Shown here piece by piece: positions 9,699 through 17,812 of a stretch of 64,000 nt of DNA (position 1 is the first letter of the stretch; each line of letters begins with the position of its first letter). Both the position numbers and the translations under genes were made by a program. The notes beneath the pieces are model-generated. The model worked only from the letters and a program-made list of their open reading frames with translations. It was not told the origin of the DNA and did no database searches. Location of the stretch: assembly GCF_028690125.1 (NCBI RefSeq), contig NZ_JAQVBV010000018.1, positions 1-64,000 on the forward strand, read 5' to 3'. Source of the stretch: Bacteroides sp. (GTDB lineage Bacteria > Bacteroidota > Bacteroidia > Bacteroidales > Bacteroidaceae).

Positions 9699-10339
9699 AT
9701 GACAGCAACGGTTAATGTCTTGTGTTACAAATCAAAAACTCTTAGTAATGGCGAACATCCGCTGATGATTCGCGTGTGTAAAGACGGAAAAAAGAAGTAT
9801 GCCAGTTTAGGAGTATCCGTAAAAGCGGAACATTGGAACTTTGAAAAGAACCTACCTAAAACGAATTGTCCTAATAAAGAGTACATAAACATACTTATTC
9901 AAAACCTTGTCGTATTTAGAGCGGAAGAAGCAAAAAAAATCCACCACTCCAAAAGAAAGTGCCAATCATTAACGGAGTTAAACTTTCTGAAGATCAATGG
10001 AGCCGAATACAAAACGGAGAGTCGGTCTGGATCGAAAATATGACATCGAAAGCTGGTAGGCAGTTTTCGGCATACGCTTCACTATCGGAGGATAAACAAA
10101 TCCTATCGTTCTCAAAAACTCCACCTGACAGCGAGTATAATGTGACTTCATCCCAGCAAGAACCACAGCCACAACAACAGAATCCCGCTTATCAACAAAG
10201 TTCTGAAAATTCCGGAATAGCATCAGTGATTGGAGGACTGTTCGATCTGCCATTTGAGCCAAGTATTTCCGAAACCGCTGAAGAAGCTGAATTCAGACAA
10301 TTGATGCAACGAAAAAAGAAGAAAGGGCGGAGGTTATAA
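9699..10339 (+). pseudogene. Integrase N-terminus joined to DUF3945-type tail
   Basis: Residues 1 to about 75 of the first frame (MTATVNVLCYKSKTLSNGEH...) are the arm-binding domain typical of Bacteroides tyrosine integrases. The core-binding and catalytic domains are gone. After a run of eight A near 9931 the sequence continues in a second frame, visible from 9959 to 10339, as the C-terminal part of a DUF3945/DUF4099-type mobile-element protein (GVKLSEDQWSRIQNGESVWI, then ENMTSKAGRQFSAY). That frame reaches back to the junction (PPLQKKVPIING). A deletion has therefore fused two element genes. The product, if any, has no recombinase activity. Confidence 0.75.
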
Positions 10340-10429
10340 AAAAGAATGCAAACAGTTTGCATACCCTATACATATTGGGTTATCTAAATAATTGTTTAGT
10401 AATTTGATACAAGGAAAGAAAAATTTCAA

Positions 10430-10437
10430 TACCTTTG
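10430..10437 (+). promoter_or_regulatory. -7 box TACCTTTG of the XRE gene
   Basis: An exact TAnnTTTG box, with TTTG at 10403-10406 (spacing 23), lies 27 nt upstream of the regulator start codon. Confidence 0.65.
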
Positions 10438-10464
10438 TGTTAGACACAATAACAATTGAGAATA

Positions 10465-10665
10465 ATGGAAGATATTAATCGGATAAAAGTAGTTCTTGTC
10501 GAAAAGAAGAAAACAGGAAAATGGTTAGCAGAGCAATTAGGCAAAGACCCATCTACCGTGTCAAAGTGGTGTTCAAATGCCTCACAGCCGGATTTAAACA
10601 CATTGACCAAGATTGCTGAATTGTTGGATGTTGATAGACGGGAATTGATTAATAAGAGCAAGTAG
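10465..10665 (+). CDS. Small XRE-family helix-turn-helix regulator
   Basis: A 66-aa cro/C1-type DNA-binding protein consisting of one HTH_3 domain: KWLAEQLGKDPSTVSKWCSN is the helix-turn-helix, followed by QPDLNTLTKIAELLDVDRRELI. The start at 10465 (MEDINRIK) is preferred to 10456. It directly precedes the helicase fragment, the usual place of the controller in restriction or helicase-type defence cassettes, so it probably regulated that now-broken gene. Confidence 0.85.
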   Translation: MEDINRIKVVLVEKKKTGKWLAEQLGKDPSTVSKWCSNASQPDLNTLTKIAELLDVDRRELINKSK

Positions 10666-10673
10666 AATAATAG

Positions 10674-11518
10674 ATGAAGTTTATAGACAACATTACCTAT
10701 ACGGTGAAAAGTGATATGGAATCCACGATTACCAAAGATAGTCGTATTTCCATTGCTGCGTCGTATTTCTCAATATTTGCTTTCGAGGCATTAAAAAAGA
10801 AATTGCAAAATATTTCAGAATTGCGGTTTATTTTCACCTCCCCAACATTTATTTCAGAAAAGTCTGCTAAGGAGAAACGGGAATTTTACATTCCACGACT
10901 TGGAAGAGAAAGGAGTCTATATGGAACCGAGTTTGAGGTTAAGCTGCGGAATGAATTATCACAAAGAGCGATTGCAAAAGAATGCGCTGAATGGATAAAA
11001 TCTAAAGTACGGTTTAAATCAAACACTACTACAAGCACTATCCCTAATTTTCTCCATATTGATGCCGAGAATAAATTCGTGTATCAACCACTAAATAGCT
11101 TTACGACCACTAATCTTGGGTGTGAAAAGGCAATGAGTTGTGTAATCCGGTCAATAGGATGCCTGCACCTATTAGCGAAAACTACCTTAAGATTTTCAAT
11201 GAATTGTGGAATGACAAAGCAAAGATGCAAGATGTTACTGAAGAAGTTATACGAAATATAACAGAGGTTTATAAAGAAAATAGTCCTGAGTTTATTTATT
11301 ACGTTACACTATACAATATCTTTAATGAGTTTCTGCAAGACATTTCGGAGGCTGTCAATCCGCAGACAATGGATGAACATGCTGTTGTTGCCCAACAAGG
11401 TGGTGAAGTGGCACGGAATGCCCGCTTGGATTTAGAGCAAAAGACCGGACAAAAGGTCGTGACTTCGCTCAATGCGAAGTCTATTCACCAAATAGATAAG
11501 CACAAAGGAGAGGAATAA
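10674..11518 (+). pseudogene. PLD/helicase N-terminus, frameshifted, joined to a DinD/BRO-like tail
   Basis: The first frame (10674 to about 11130) has the start of a phospholipase-D-like-domain helicase (MKFIDNITYTVKSDMESTIT, SRISIAASYFSIFAFEAL). Loss of one G near 11129-11130 shifts the frame. The protein continues in the frame of 11138-11518 (NRMPAPISENYLKIFNELWN, EFIYYVTLYNIFNEFLQDIS). Near 11350 the helicase part ends before any Walker motif and runs into a tail (MDEHAVVAQQGGEVARNARL, KVVTSLNAKS) that resembles C-termini of DinD/BRO-type phage-related proteins. Both a point frameshift and a large deletion are implied. Confidence 0.75.
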
Positions 11519-11530
11519 ACCTGATTGAGT

Positions 11531-11704
11531 ATGAGCGAGCAAGAAGAAGATTACTCGTGGAGCCAAGAACTTCGTGACTGGGAGAAAAGGCAGGATTATT
11601 ACGAACGGTTAGAATTGGATAATCAAGAGGTAAGCGATGAATGGGAGGATGGCATACCTCCTGAAATACAAGAATTAATTGATTGGTATAAAGATGATAC
11701 GTAA
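11531..11704 (+). CDS. 57-aa acidic protein, unknown
   Basis: Starts MSEQEEDYSWSQELRDWEKR and ends EIQELIDWYKDDT. It is very rich in Glu, Asp and Trp and has no Cys. Its stop overlaps the start of the RhuM gene (TAATG at 11702-11706), so translation is likely coupled. I do not recognise a family. Small acidic partners of this kind can be antitoxins or accessory proteins, but nothing in the sequence proves it. Confidence 0.6.
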   Translation: MSEQEEDYSWSQELRDWEKRQDYYERLELDNQEVSDEWEDGIPPEIQELIDWYKDDT

Positions 11705-12714
11705 TGGAAAGTAAGAACGAAATAATCATATATAAGTCTCAAGATGGTAGTGTAAAAGTTGATGTACTATTCTCTGAAGAGACGGTTTGGCTGACGCAAA
11801 TGCAGATTAGCTCTCTGTTTGGAAAAGCTAAATCTACTATAAGTGAGCATATCAAAAACATCTTTGAGGAAGGAGAACTGAATGAAAATATGGTTGTTCG
11901 GAAATTCCGAACAACCACTCAACATGGCGCGATTGAAGATAAGACTCAGAGCCATGAGGTTAATTATTATAATCTGGATGTTATCATCTCTGTTGGTTAC
12001 CGGGTAAAATCTGTGCAAGGTACGCAGTTTCGTATTTGGGCAACTCAACGTTTACGGGATTACATCATTAAAGGTTTTGCCCTGAACGATGAACGATTCA
12101 AGAGCGGCTCGTCCATGAACTACTTCCGAGAGCTGTTAGATAGGATACGGGAGATTCGTCTATCGGAACGGGTTTTCTATCAGCAGATCAAAGATATTTA
12201 CGCTACAAGTATTGATTACGATCCGTCCGACGAAATGACTCTTGCCTTTTACAAAGAGGTACAGAATAAACTACTATGGGCGGTCAGTGGGAAAACTGCA
12301 GCAGAGCTGATTTATTATAGGGCAAATGCTTCATTGCCGCAAATGGGGCTGACATCGACATCTTTGCCCAACAAGGTGCGCAAAGCGGATGTTGAAATCG
12401 GTAAGAATTATCTGAATGAAGAGGAGATTGGACTCCTAAAATTGATTGTAGAGCAATTTCTTGCTTATGCGGAGACTCAGGCGATACAGCACAAACCGAT
12501 GTATATGCGGGATTGGATTGAGAAACTGAAACAGGTGCTTACGATGAATGATAAAAACATATTGGAGCACGCCGGATCTATCTCTCACAAACTGGCACTG
12601 CAAAAAGCCACCGATGAATATGATAAATATAAGGAGGTGCAAAAGCATTTGGAGCATTTGGATAGTATTAAAGAACTGGAACAGGATATCCAGAAACTGA
12701 GAAAGAAGAAATAA
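11704..12714 (+). CDS. RhuM family protein
   Basis: A 336-aa protein of the RhuM (virulence protein) family, common on bacterial mobile islands and of unsettled function. The N-terminal segment (residues 1-60) carries VDVLFSEETVWLTQMQISSL and a helix-turn-helix-like GKAKSTISEHIKNIFEEGEL. It is followed by the conserved YYNLDVIISVGYRVKS and the FRIWATQRLRDYIIKGFALN segment near residues 110-130. The C-terminal quarter is helical and charged. It is the only apparently intact large gene of the element. Confidence 0.88.
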   Translation: MESKNEIIIYKSQDGSVKVDVLFSEETVWLTQMQISSLFGKAKSTISEHIKNIFEEGELNENMVVRKFRTTTQHGAIEDKTQSHEVNYYNLDVIISVGYRVKSVQGTQFRIWATQRLRDYIIKGFALNDERFKSGSSMNYFRELLDRIREIRLSERVFYQQIKDIYATSIDYDPSDEMTLAFYKEVQNKLLWAVSGKTAAELIYYRANASLPQMGLTSTSLPNKVRKADVEIGKNYLNEEEIGLLKLIVEQFLAYAETQAIQHKPMYMRDWIEKLKQVLTMNDKNILEHAGSISHKLALQKATDEYDKYKEVQKHLEHLDSIKELEQDIQKLRKKK

Positions 12715-12745
12715 CCGAACTCTTTATAGTCTCAAAAACTTTCAC

Positions 12746-12753
12746 TACTTTTG
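12746..12753 (+). promoter_or_regulatory. tRNA-like promoter copy inside the element's right end
   Basis: TACTTTTG lies within TTTCACTACTTTTGCAA, which matches the promoter region upstream of tRNA-Phe (TTTCACTACCTTTGCAA) with one difference. No cloverleaf follows before the att repeat 125 nt downstream. A short hairpin (ACCGAG/CTCGGT, about 12763-12783) is seen instead. Confidence 0.5.
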
Positions 12754-12877
12754 CAATTAGAAAACCGAGTGAGAGAGTCTCGGTGAAAAACGACGAATCT
12801 TTTGCATTGTAAATTCGTGGGACTTTTCAAGATTTAGATTTATAAAGTGCTTATATACAGCCGCCAAATATCGACAC

Positions 12878-12898
12878 TCGATTCTTGGTGGCACCACT
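12878..12898 (+). repeat. attR: displaced tRNA-Phe 3' end
   Basis: A direct repeat of 9558-9578 with one mismatch. It is followed directly by a terminator hairpin, as expected for the original downstream flank of a tRNA gene. Confidence 0.85.
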
Positions 12899-12916
12899 TT
12901 CAATAAATTAAAAATC

Positions 12917-12959
12917 AAGTAAAATCCCTGATTTTTTTTGAAATTCAGGGATTTTACTT
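12917..12959 (+). terminator. Terminator-like hairpin after attR
   Basis: A 15-bp perfect stem, AAGTAAAATCCCTGA (12917-12931) with its complement at 12945-12959. T-rich loop and tail. Confidence 0.75.
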
Positions 12960-13360
12960 TTCTGAGAATAAATGGCATTGAAGCGGACTACACATCCAGA
13001 TAGGAAACGTACTTTCTTATATTTCTGACCAAAGTAAGCCAAAAGTATGGTTTCGGTCATATCGGTATTGAGTGTGCTAATGCTAAAAATGGTGTATGTG
13101 TCAAGAAGTTAGGTTTTTATTCCATAGATAGGAGAAACATACAATAGTAGTAACCGATCTAATATCTTATTTCTCAATCGAATAATTTAATAAAATCTTT
13201 CCTTCCTTTAAACACAAAAATATATTCCAATCTGACAAATAAAAGGAATCTATAAGACCGAAGACATCTACAAACTATGAACAAAAACGAAGTTTGTAAA
13301 AAATCAAAACAGCTTCTTAAATAAATTGCATTTATTATCAATTTAGCATCAAGGTAACTG
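12960..13360. other. Gene-free spacer
   Basis: About 400 bp between the element and plsY with no supported gene. A short open stretch on + around 13031-13147 ends in a stop and shows no family motif. It may be a worn gene fragment. Confidence 0.5.
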
Positions 13361-13981
13361 TCAGGACGGAAGCTCCTGATTACGTAATAAGCGACCGATG
13401 TTTTTATAGTGTAAAACAATAATAAGTACCATACAAGCCAACAAATAATAAAATGTTGGAGTTATTCCACAAATAATAAACTCACTAATAACCATTGTAA
13501 TTGCCAGAACGATGGAGCCTAGCGAAACATATTTAAAACGCCATTTAACTATAAAATAAAACGCCACCGAGATAAAAACCGAAAATGGAGCAAGTAAAAC
13601 GGAAGCTCCCAATGTTGTGTTTACTCCTTTTCCTCCTTTGAACTTTAGAAAAATACTGAAATCATGTCCCAAAATAGAGGCAAGCGCAACATAGTAGATG
13701 GATAAATCAGATACTATATTTTGATTATAAGTCAAATTTAAATCATACGTTAAATAAAAATATAAACCTACCGGTAGAAGCCCTTTCGTCATATCTAATA
13801 ACTGGGTAATAGCTGCAATTTTTTTACCGGCTATCCTCTTTACGTTTGTAGAGCCTATATTTCCACTTCCTAACTCCAGAATATTTTGTCCGGTTAAGTA
13901 GCGTATCAATAGATATCCTACAGGAATTGAACCAATCAAATAACTGGCTAAAACAAATATTATTTCAATCCAAACACTCAT
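13361..13981 (-). CDS. plsY: Acyl-phosphate:glycerol-3-phosphate acyltransferase
   Basis: Integral membrane enzyme that transfers the acyl group of acyl-phosphate to sn-glycerol-3-phosphate, giving lysophosphatidate. The three PlsY motifs are readable: GSGNIGSTN (about 38-46), the LGHDFSIFLKFKGGKGVNT region (about 105-123, G3P/phosphate binding) and YVSLGSI (about 155). It has five to six membrane segments and 206 aa, a normal length. It is the last gene of a four-gene operon and overlaps the preceding peroxiredoxin gene by 4 nt. Its substrate, acyl-phosphate, is what the first gene of the operon should make. Confidence 0.93.
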   Translation of the reverse strand: MSVWIEIIFVLASYLIGSIPVGYLLIRYLTGQNILELGSGNIGSTNVKRIAGKKIAAITQLLDMTKGLLPVGLYFYLTYDLNLTYNQNIVSDLSIYYVALASILGHDFSIFLKFKGGKGVNTTLGASVLLAPFSVFISVAFYFIVKWRFKYVSLGSIVLAITMVISEFIICGITPTFYYLLACMVLIIVLHYKNIGRLLRNQELPS

Positions 13982-14706
13982 TTTATTGTCTGCAAAATAC
14001 GTAATGCCTCATCCACATGTTTCTCTGCTTGCATTTGCGAATTAAATATGTAAACTACTTCTCCCTTTTTATCAACGATGTAAGTAACCCTTCCCGGAAT
14101 CAACCCAAATATATTACTGGGTACACCAAATAAATTCCGCACCTTATTATCCGTATCACTTAGCAAAAGATAATTCAACCGATGCTTTTTAGCAAATGCC
14201 AAATGGCTTTCCACAGATTGAGCACTAATTCCAATAATCATTGCATCAGCATCGGCAAACACAGCGAACTGATCGCGAAAGGAGCATGCTTCCTTTGTAC
14301 AACCGGGACTATCGTCTTTCGGGTAGAAATAGATTACTAAATTCTTCTTTCCTATTACAGAATCTAATGAGAATAATTCGCCATACTGATTTTTTAGTTC
14401 AAATGCTGGTACTTTACTTCCTTCAACTACTTTCATTGTGTCGGTATTAAAATAAATAATAAAAAGAACGATATATACTAAAAGATAAAACAAATAAAAA
14501 TTTCGGAATTTAATATATTTCTTATTTCCGGGATAGATATTTCCAAATAATCCTTTGATTTCCAGCCAGAATACAGGTTTGATATTAATCGTCCAACTAT
14601 CGGTTTGGTATACCAGTTTGCGGAATTTACTTCTGTAATATCCCAGCGGCAACCCCCAAGCTATAAATAAGACAAACCAAAGATTTTTATTTAGTTCCAT
14701 GAACAT
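13978..14706 (-). CDS. Membrane-anchored Bcp-type peroxiredoxin
   Basis: A thiol peroxidase domain of the AhpC/TSA (BCP/PrxQ) type occupies residues about 91-242. SPGCT gives the peroxidatic Cys136 and Cys141 is the likely resolving residue in the usual CxxxxC spacing. An N-terminal extension of 90 residues holds two membrane segments (about 8-24 and 70-87), absent from ordinary Bcp proteins of about 150 aa. The internal Met91 would give a plain soluble Bcp. However, the extension is open, hydrophobic and abuts the upstream gene exactly (14706/14707), so the long form looks real. The position between a fatty-acid kinase and plsY suggests removal of lipid hydroperoxides at the membrane; this is inference. 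Confidence 0.85.
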   Translation of the reverse strand: MFMELNKNLWFVLFIAWGLPLGYYRSKFRKLVYQTDSWTINIKPVFWLEIKGLFGNIYPGNKKYIKFRNFYLFYLLVYIVLFIIYFNTDTMKVVEGSKVPAFELKNQYGELFSLDSVIGKKNLVIYFYPKDDSPGCTKEACSFRDQFAVFADADAMIIGISAQSVESHLAFAKKHRLNYLLLSDTDNKVRNLFGVPSNIFGLIPGRVTYIVDKKGEVVYIFNSQMQAEKHVDEALRILQTIK

Positions 14707-15483
14707 TTATTTTTTAGGAAACCAGGGAAAAAAAGAATTTGTTTTTTTTACATATTCATAATACTGCGGTTTTGTATTATTCAATGTCTTTTCGAGCAAA
14801 GCCACACCCGAAACTTTGATAATAAGTAAAGTCATTATGACAGAGCCTAGCACCTGCCAATAACTTCCGGCAGCTATACTGAATATACCGTAAGCCCACC
14901 ACACAGCCGAATCACCAAAATAGTTGGGGTGTCGGGTATATTTCCAAAATCCATAACTCAATACCTTTCCTTTGTTTTGAGGATTATTTTTAAAACGCGA
15001 CAATTGATAATCGCCCCCGGCCTCAAAAGTAAAACCCACAAGCCAGACCAAAATACCAAAGTAATCGAGCACATGGAGAGAATCGGATTGATTGCCCATA
15101 CTAACACCCAGTAAAGGTAATGAAATCACCATAGTCAATACCCCCTGCAATAAAAAGGTCTGAAAAAAACTAATCCACCAATAGCGTTCAGTGCCATATT
15201 TTCTTCTGAACTCTTGATATCTAAAGTCCTCGCCTTTTCCTTTATTTCTCCAAGTAAGGTAGATAGACAACCTCGCTCCCCAAATAGTAACCAAAACGAG
15301 CATTAGTATTTTTCGGGCAGTAAGATCGCCCGACATCAATACATAGAAGGTATTTACCACCACAAAGCCAGCTCCCCAAAAAAGATCAACAATGCTTACA
15401 TTTTTCAGTTGAACGCTCAAGAGCCATAAAAGCGTAAAAAGAATTAGAATAATAAGCGATGCCTGTAAAAATAGTGACAACAT
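14707..15483 (-). CDS. DUF1295 membrane protein (steroid 5-alpha-reductase-like)
   Basis: A 258-aa polytopic protein with six to seven membrane segments. It carries the C-terminal signature of the DUF1295/isoprenylcysteine methyltransferase/steroid reductase superfamily, KYTRHPNYFGD near residues 182-192, and VSIVDLFWGAGF near the N-terminus. Relatives act on lipid-like double bonds or methylate membrane substrates; the substrate here is unknown. It lies 11 nt after the Fak fusion and directly before the peroxiredoxin, so it probably acts on fatty acyl or lipid molecules. Confidence 0.85.
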   Translation of the reverse strand: MLSLFLQASLIILILFTLLWLLSVQLKNVSIVDLFWGAGFVVVNTFYVLMSGDLTARKILMLVLVTIWGARLSIYLTWRNKGKGEDFRYQEFRRKYGTERYWWISFFQTFLLQGVLTMVISLPLLGVSMGNQSDSLHVLDYFGILVWLVGFTFEAGGDYQLSRFKNNPQNKGKVLSYGFWKYTRHPNYFGDSAVWWAYGIFSIAAGSYWQVLGSVIMTLLIIKVSGVALLEKTLNNTKPQYYEYVKKTNSFFPWFPKK

Positions 15484-15494
15484 TACGAGTATGA

Positions 15495-17312
15495 TTAATT
15501 AGTTAATAATAAAGAGATTGCTATAGCCCCATTGCCAGCATGCATCCCAATAACAGGTGAAATATCAACAATTGAAGCGGCATTTTTACCGATAAGTTGC
15601 ACCATCTCTTCTGCTGCTTTTTGAGCACCTTCCGGATTGTGTGCATGTAACACAATATAGTTCCACACCGTTTTCTGCCGGCTAATTTTTTCGATATGGC
15701 TCATTATTTTTTTTAAACTGGAGTGCTGGCTGAACGTATTTCCAAACAACAGTGATTTTCCATATTCATCCATAGAAATAACCGGATTAAAGCCAAACAG
15801 ACTGGCTATAAAGCCTTTGGGCTTCGACACCCGTCCTCCTTTAATCATATACTTCAGGTCACGGACACTAACAAATATCTTTGTTTGCAGGATATCATCA
15901 GTAATCATTTTTACAATAGAATCAGCCGTCTTTCCGGATTCAATGTTTTTTGCAACTTTCAGCACAAGTAACCCCAATCCTCCGGATAAATTTTTAGAAT
16001 CAATTACATAGATCGGTTTATTAAACTCTTTCGAAATACGCTTTCCGGCTTTTACACTATTGCCAAAAGTTCCGCTGAATTGACTGGTCAGGTGTATTGC
16101 AATAATGGCATCGTAATGCGAAGCCAGATGTGAGTACAAATTAGTAAAGGTCTGTTCATTTATCTGAGACGTTTTAGGAAATTCGGTTTGCGATTCAAGC
16201 ATATCGTAAAACCGATCGGGTTTAATCGTTACTTTATCTAAAAAATGATTGTCACCGAAATTCAAATTAAGCGGAACAACGTTTATTTGATAATAATCAA
16301 TCAATTCCTGCGCTAGATCACAAGAAGAATCAGTCACTAATGCAATATTCCATTTACGTTTGGTGGCTGTTTCCTGTTGTCGAACCATGTCATCGACTTT
16401 CTGAAAAGTAATAGTACCACACGCTTTCAATTCCTGAAAAAGTTCTGCAGGCCGATTGGTATGAACATGAATCCGACAAATTGTTTCGGAACCGGCTACC
16501 ACAACAGAATCGCCATTTTTACTTAATAATTTTTGAATCTCAGCAGAACCAACACCCAAGTTTTTAATGATAGCTTCCGTACAGTAGCGATAAGTTATTT
16601 CATGATCGATAATATGCTCGGGCTGAATAAGAGAAATGTTTGTTTGGAAGCCAACAGTCAAATGGCGAATATCTCCGATTCGGATAAAATCAATGATCCC
16701 TTTCATAAAGAGTACAAAACCTTTTGCTCCTGCATCGACAAAGCCCGATTTGTTTAACGCCTTTAGTTTGAACGTAGTTTCGGATAAAGATTTTTCCAAC
16801 ACGTAAAAAGAATCTATGATCACATTTTTAAAATCATGAATATTTTCCTTCTTAGTATTAAGAAATTCGGACCACTCTTTAATCACCGTCAGCATAGTGC
16901 CTTCCACAGGGTTTGAAATAGCCGCATAAATATAAGGAATTGAACGGTAAACGCTTTCTGCAAATTCGGTGATATTTATTCGGGCTTTGTTTTTTGTTTC
17001 ACAACTCAGCCCATACAAAAACTGAGCAAAAATAACGCCCGAATTACCCCTGGCTCCAACTAATGCCGCTTCAGCAATATCATTTACTGTAGTTTTGTAC
17101 GATTTATGCGGTTTGATGTTATCCAATACAGATCGAACTGTAGCGGCTAAATTTGTTCCAGTATCTTTATCATTTACAGGGAAAACATTTATCCTATTTA
17201 TCTCTACCTGATGTTGAAGTAGTTGATTTGCACCGGCAAGAAACGAATAGTAAAGAATTTTTCCATCCACTACTGTGTTGTAATTATTCATTCGCTCTAT
17301 GTATTTAGCCAT
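15495..17312 (-). CDS. FakA-FakB fusion: DhaL-type kinase plus DegV fatty-acid-binding domain
   Basis: A 605-aa two-part protein. Residues about 10-215 are a DhaL/FakA kinase domain: NVFPVNDKDTGTN at 43-54 (Mg-ATP aspartates), GARGNSG at 86-92, NPVEGT at 134-139. Residues 240-310 match the FakA middle domain (RYCTEAII, GDSVVV, HVHTN at 282-286). Residues 322-605 are a complete DegV/FakB domain: ALVTDSSCDL, HLTSQFSGT, KGGRVSKPKG. In Firmicutes separate FakA and FakB proteins phosphorylate exogenous fatty acids to acyl-phosphate. Here both activities would sit in one chain. It heads the operon that ends with plsY. The start at 17312 could be replaced by Met8. Confidence 0.9.
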   Translation of the reverse strand: MAKYIERMNNYNTVVDGKILYYSFLAGANQLLQHQVEINRINVFPVNDKDTGTNLAATVRSVLDNIKPHKSYKTTVNDIAEAALVGARGNSGVIFAQFLYGLSCETKNKARINITEFAESVYRSIPYIYAAISNPVEGTMLTVIKEWSEFLNTKKENIHDFKNVIIDSFYVLEKSLSETTFKLKALNKSGFVDAGAKGFVLFMKGIIDFIRIGDIRHLTVGFQTNISLIQPEHIIDHEITYRYCTEAIIKNLGVGSAEIQKLLSKNGDSVVVAGSETICRIHVHTNRPAELFQELKACGTITFQKVDDMVRQQETATKRKWNIALVTDSSCDLAQELIDYYQINVVPLNLNFGDNHFLDKVTIKPDRFYDMLESQTEFPKTSQINEQTFTNLYSHLASHYDAIIAIHLTSQFSGTFGNSVKAGKRISKEFNKPIYVIDSKNLSGGLGLLVLKVAKNIESGKTADSIVKMITDDILQTKIFVSVRDLKYMIKGGRVSKPKGFIASLFGFNPVISMDEYGKSLLFGNTFSQHSSLKKIMSHIEKISRQKTVWNYIVLHAHNPEGAQKAAEEMVQLIGKNAASIVDISPVIGMHAGNGAIAISLLLTN

Positions 17313-17812
17313 TTCTTTAATTATTTAAAATTAATCTTGCCTATTAATAATAAACAACTCAAACAGTTTTAAGGTTCACTGAACAAGTCCAAATAACTTC
17401 ATCATACATGGAAAGGTAGTGTAATTACATATGAGAAAAGCAAACATTACGACAAATACTCCCTGACATTAGCAAGAAAACAGAAACACATGCCCGAGGT
17501 TACAAAGCTGACTCTTTAAAAAACTGGACAAAACAGAGAGGATTACACAGAAAAAATAAAACGCCACTTGAATAACTGTTCCATCATTGGGAGATAGAAA
17601 ATCAAAACGGTTTTCAATTTTACCAATATAAGGAAAAGTCTTATCTTTGTTTTCAGCATTCTCCATGAGTAAACTACCGTCAGAGTGCATAGAGAATGAG
17701 TGGTTTAAATCATAGGATATGCTTAATGCAAAAACTATAAAGTTTTAAATATCAACATAGCAACCTTTCTTTCGTTTACCCATAAAATGGACTGTAATTC
17801 ATAGGACTTTAA
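17313..17812. other. Gene-free spacer
   Basis: About 500 bp between the start of the Fak operon and the 3' end of the outer-membrane protein gene. A 73-codon open frame on the minus strand at 17469-17690 has no recognisable motif, so it is not called. Confidence 0.5.

Larger units (their letters stand above)
9558..12898 (+). mobile_element. Decayed integrative element in tRNA-Phe (3.3 kb)
   Basis: Bounded by the 21-bp tRNA-derived direct repeats. Content from left to right: truncated integrase joined to a DUF3945-type tail, XRE regulator, frameshifted helicase N-terminus joined to a DinD/BRO-like tail, a small acidic ORF, and intact RhuM. Two deletion junctions and one frameshift show that it is a remnant of a larger integrative or conjugative element and cannot excise by itself. 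Confidence 0.85.

Noticed and set aside
12736-12898. Second tRNA gene
   Set aside because: Promoter and 3' end are tRNA-like but no D, anticodon or T arms can be folded between them.
17469-17690. 73-codon minus-strand open frame with a hydrophobic end
   Set aside because: No start context, promoter or family signature; it is probably chance in AT-rich DNA.
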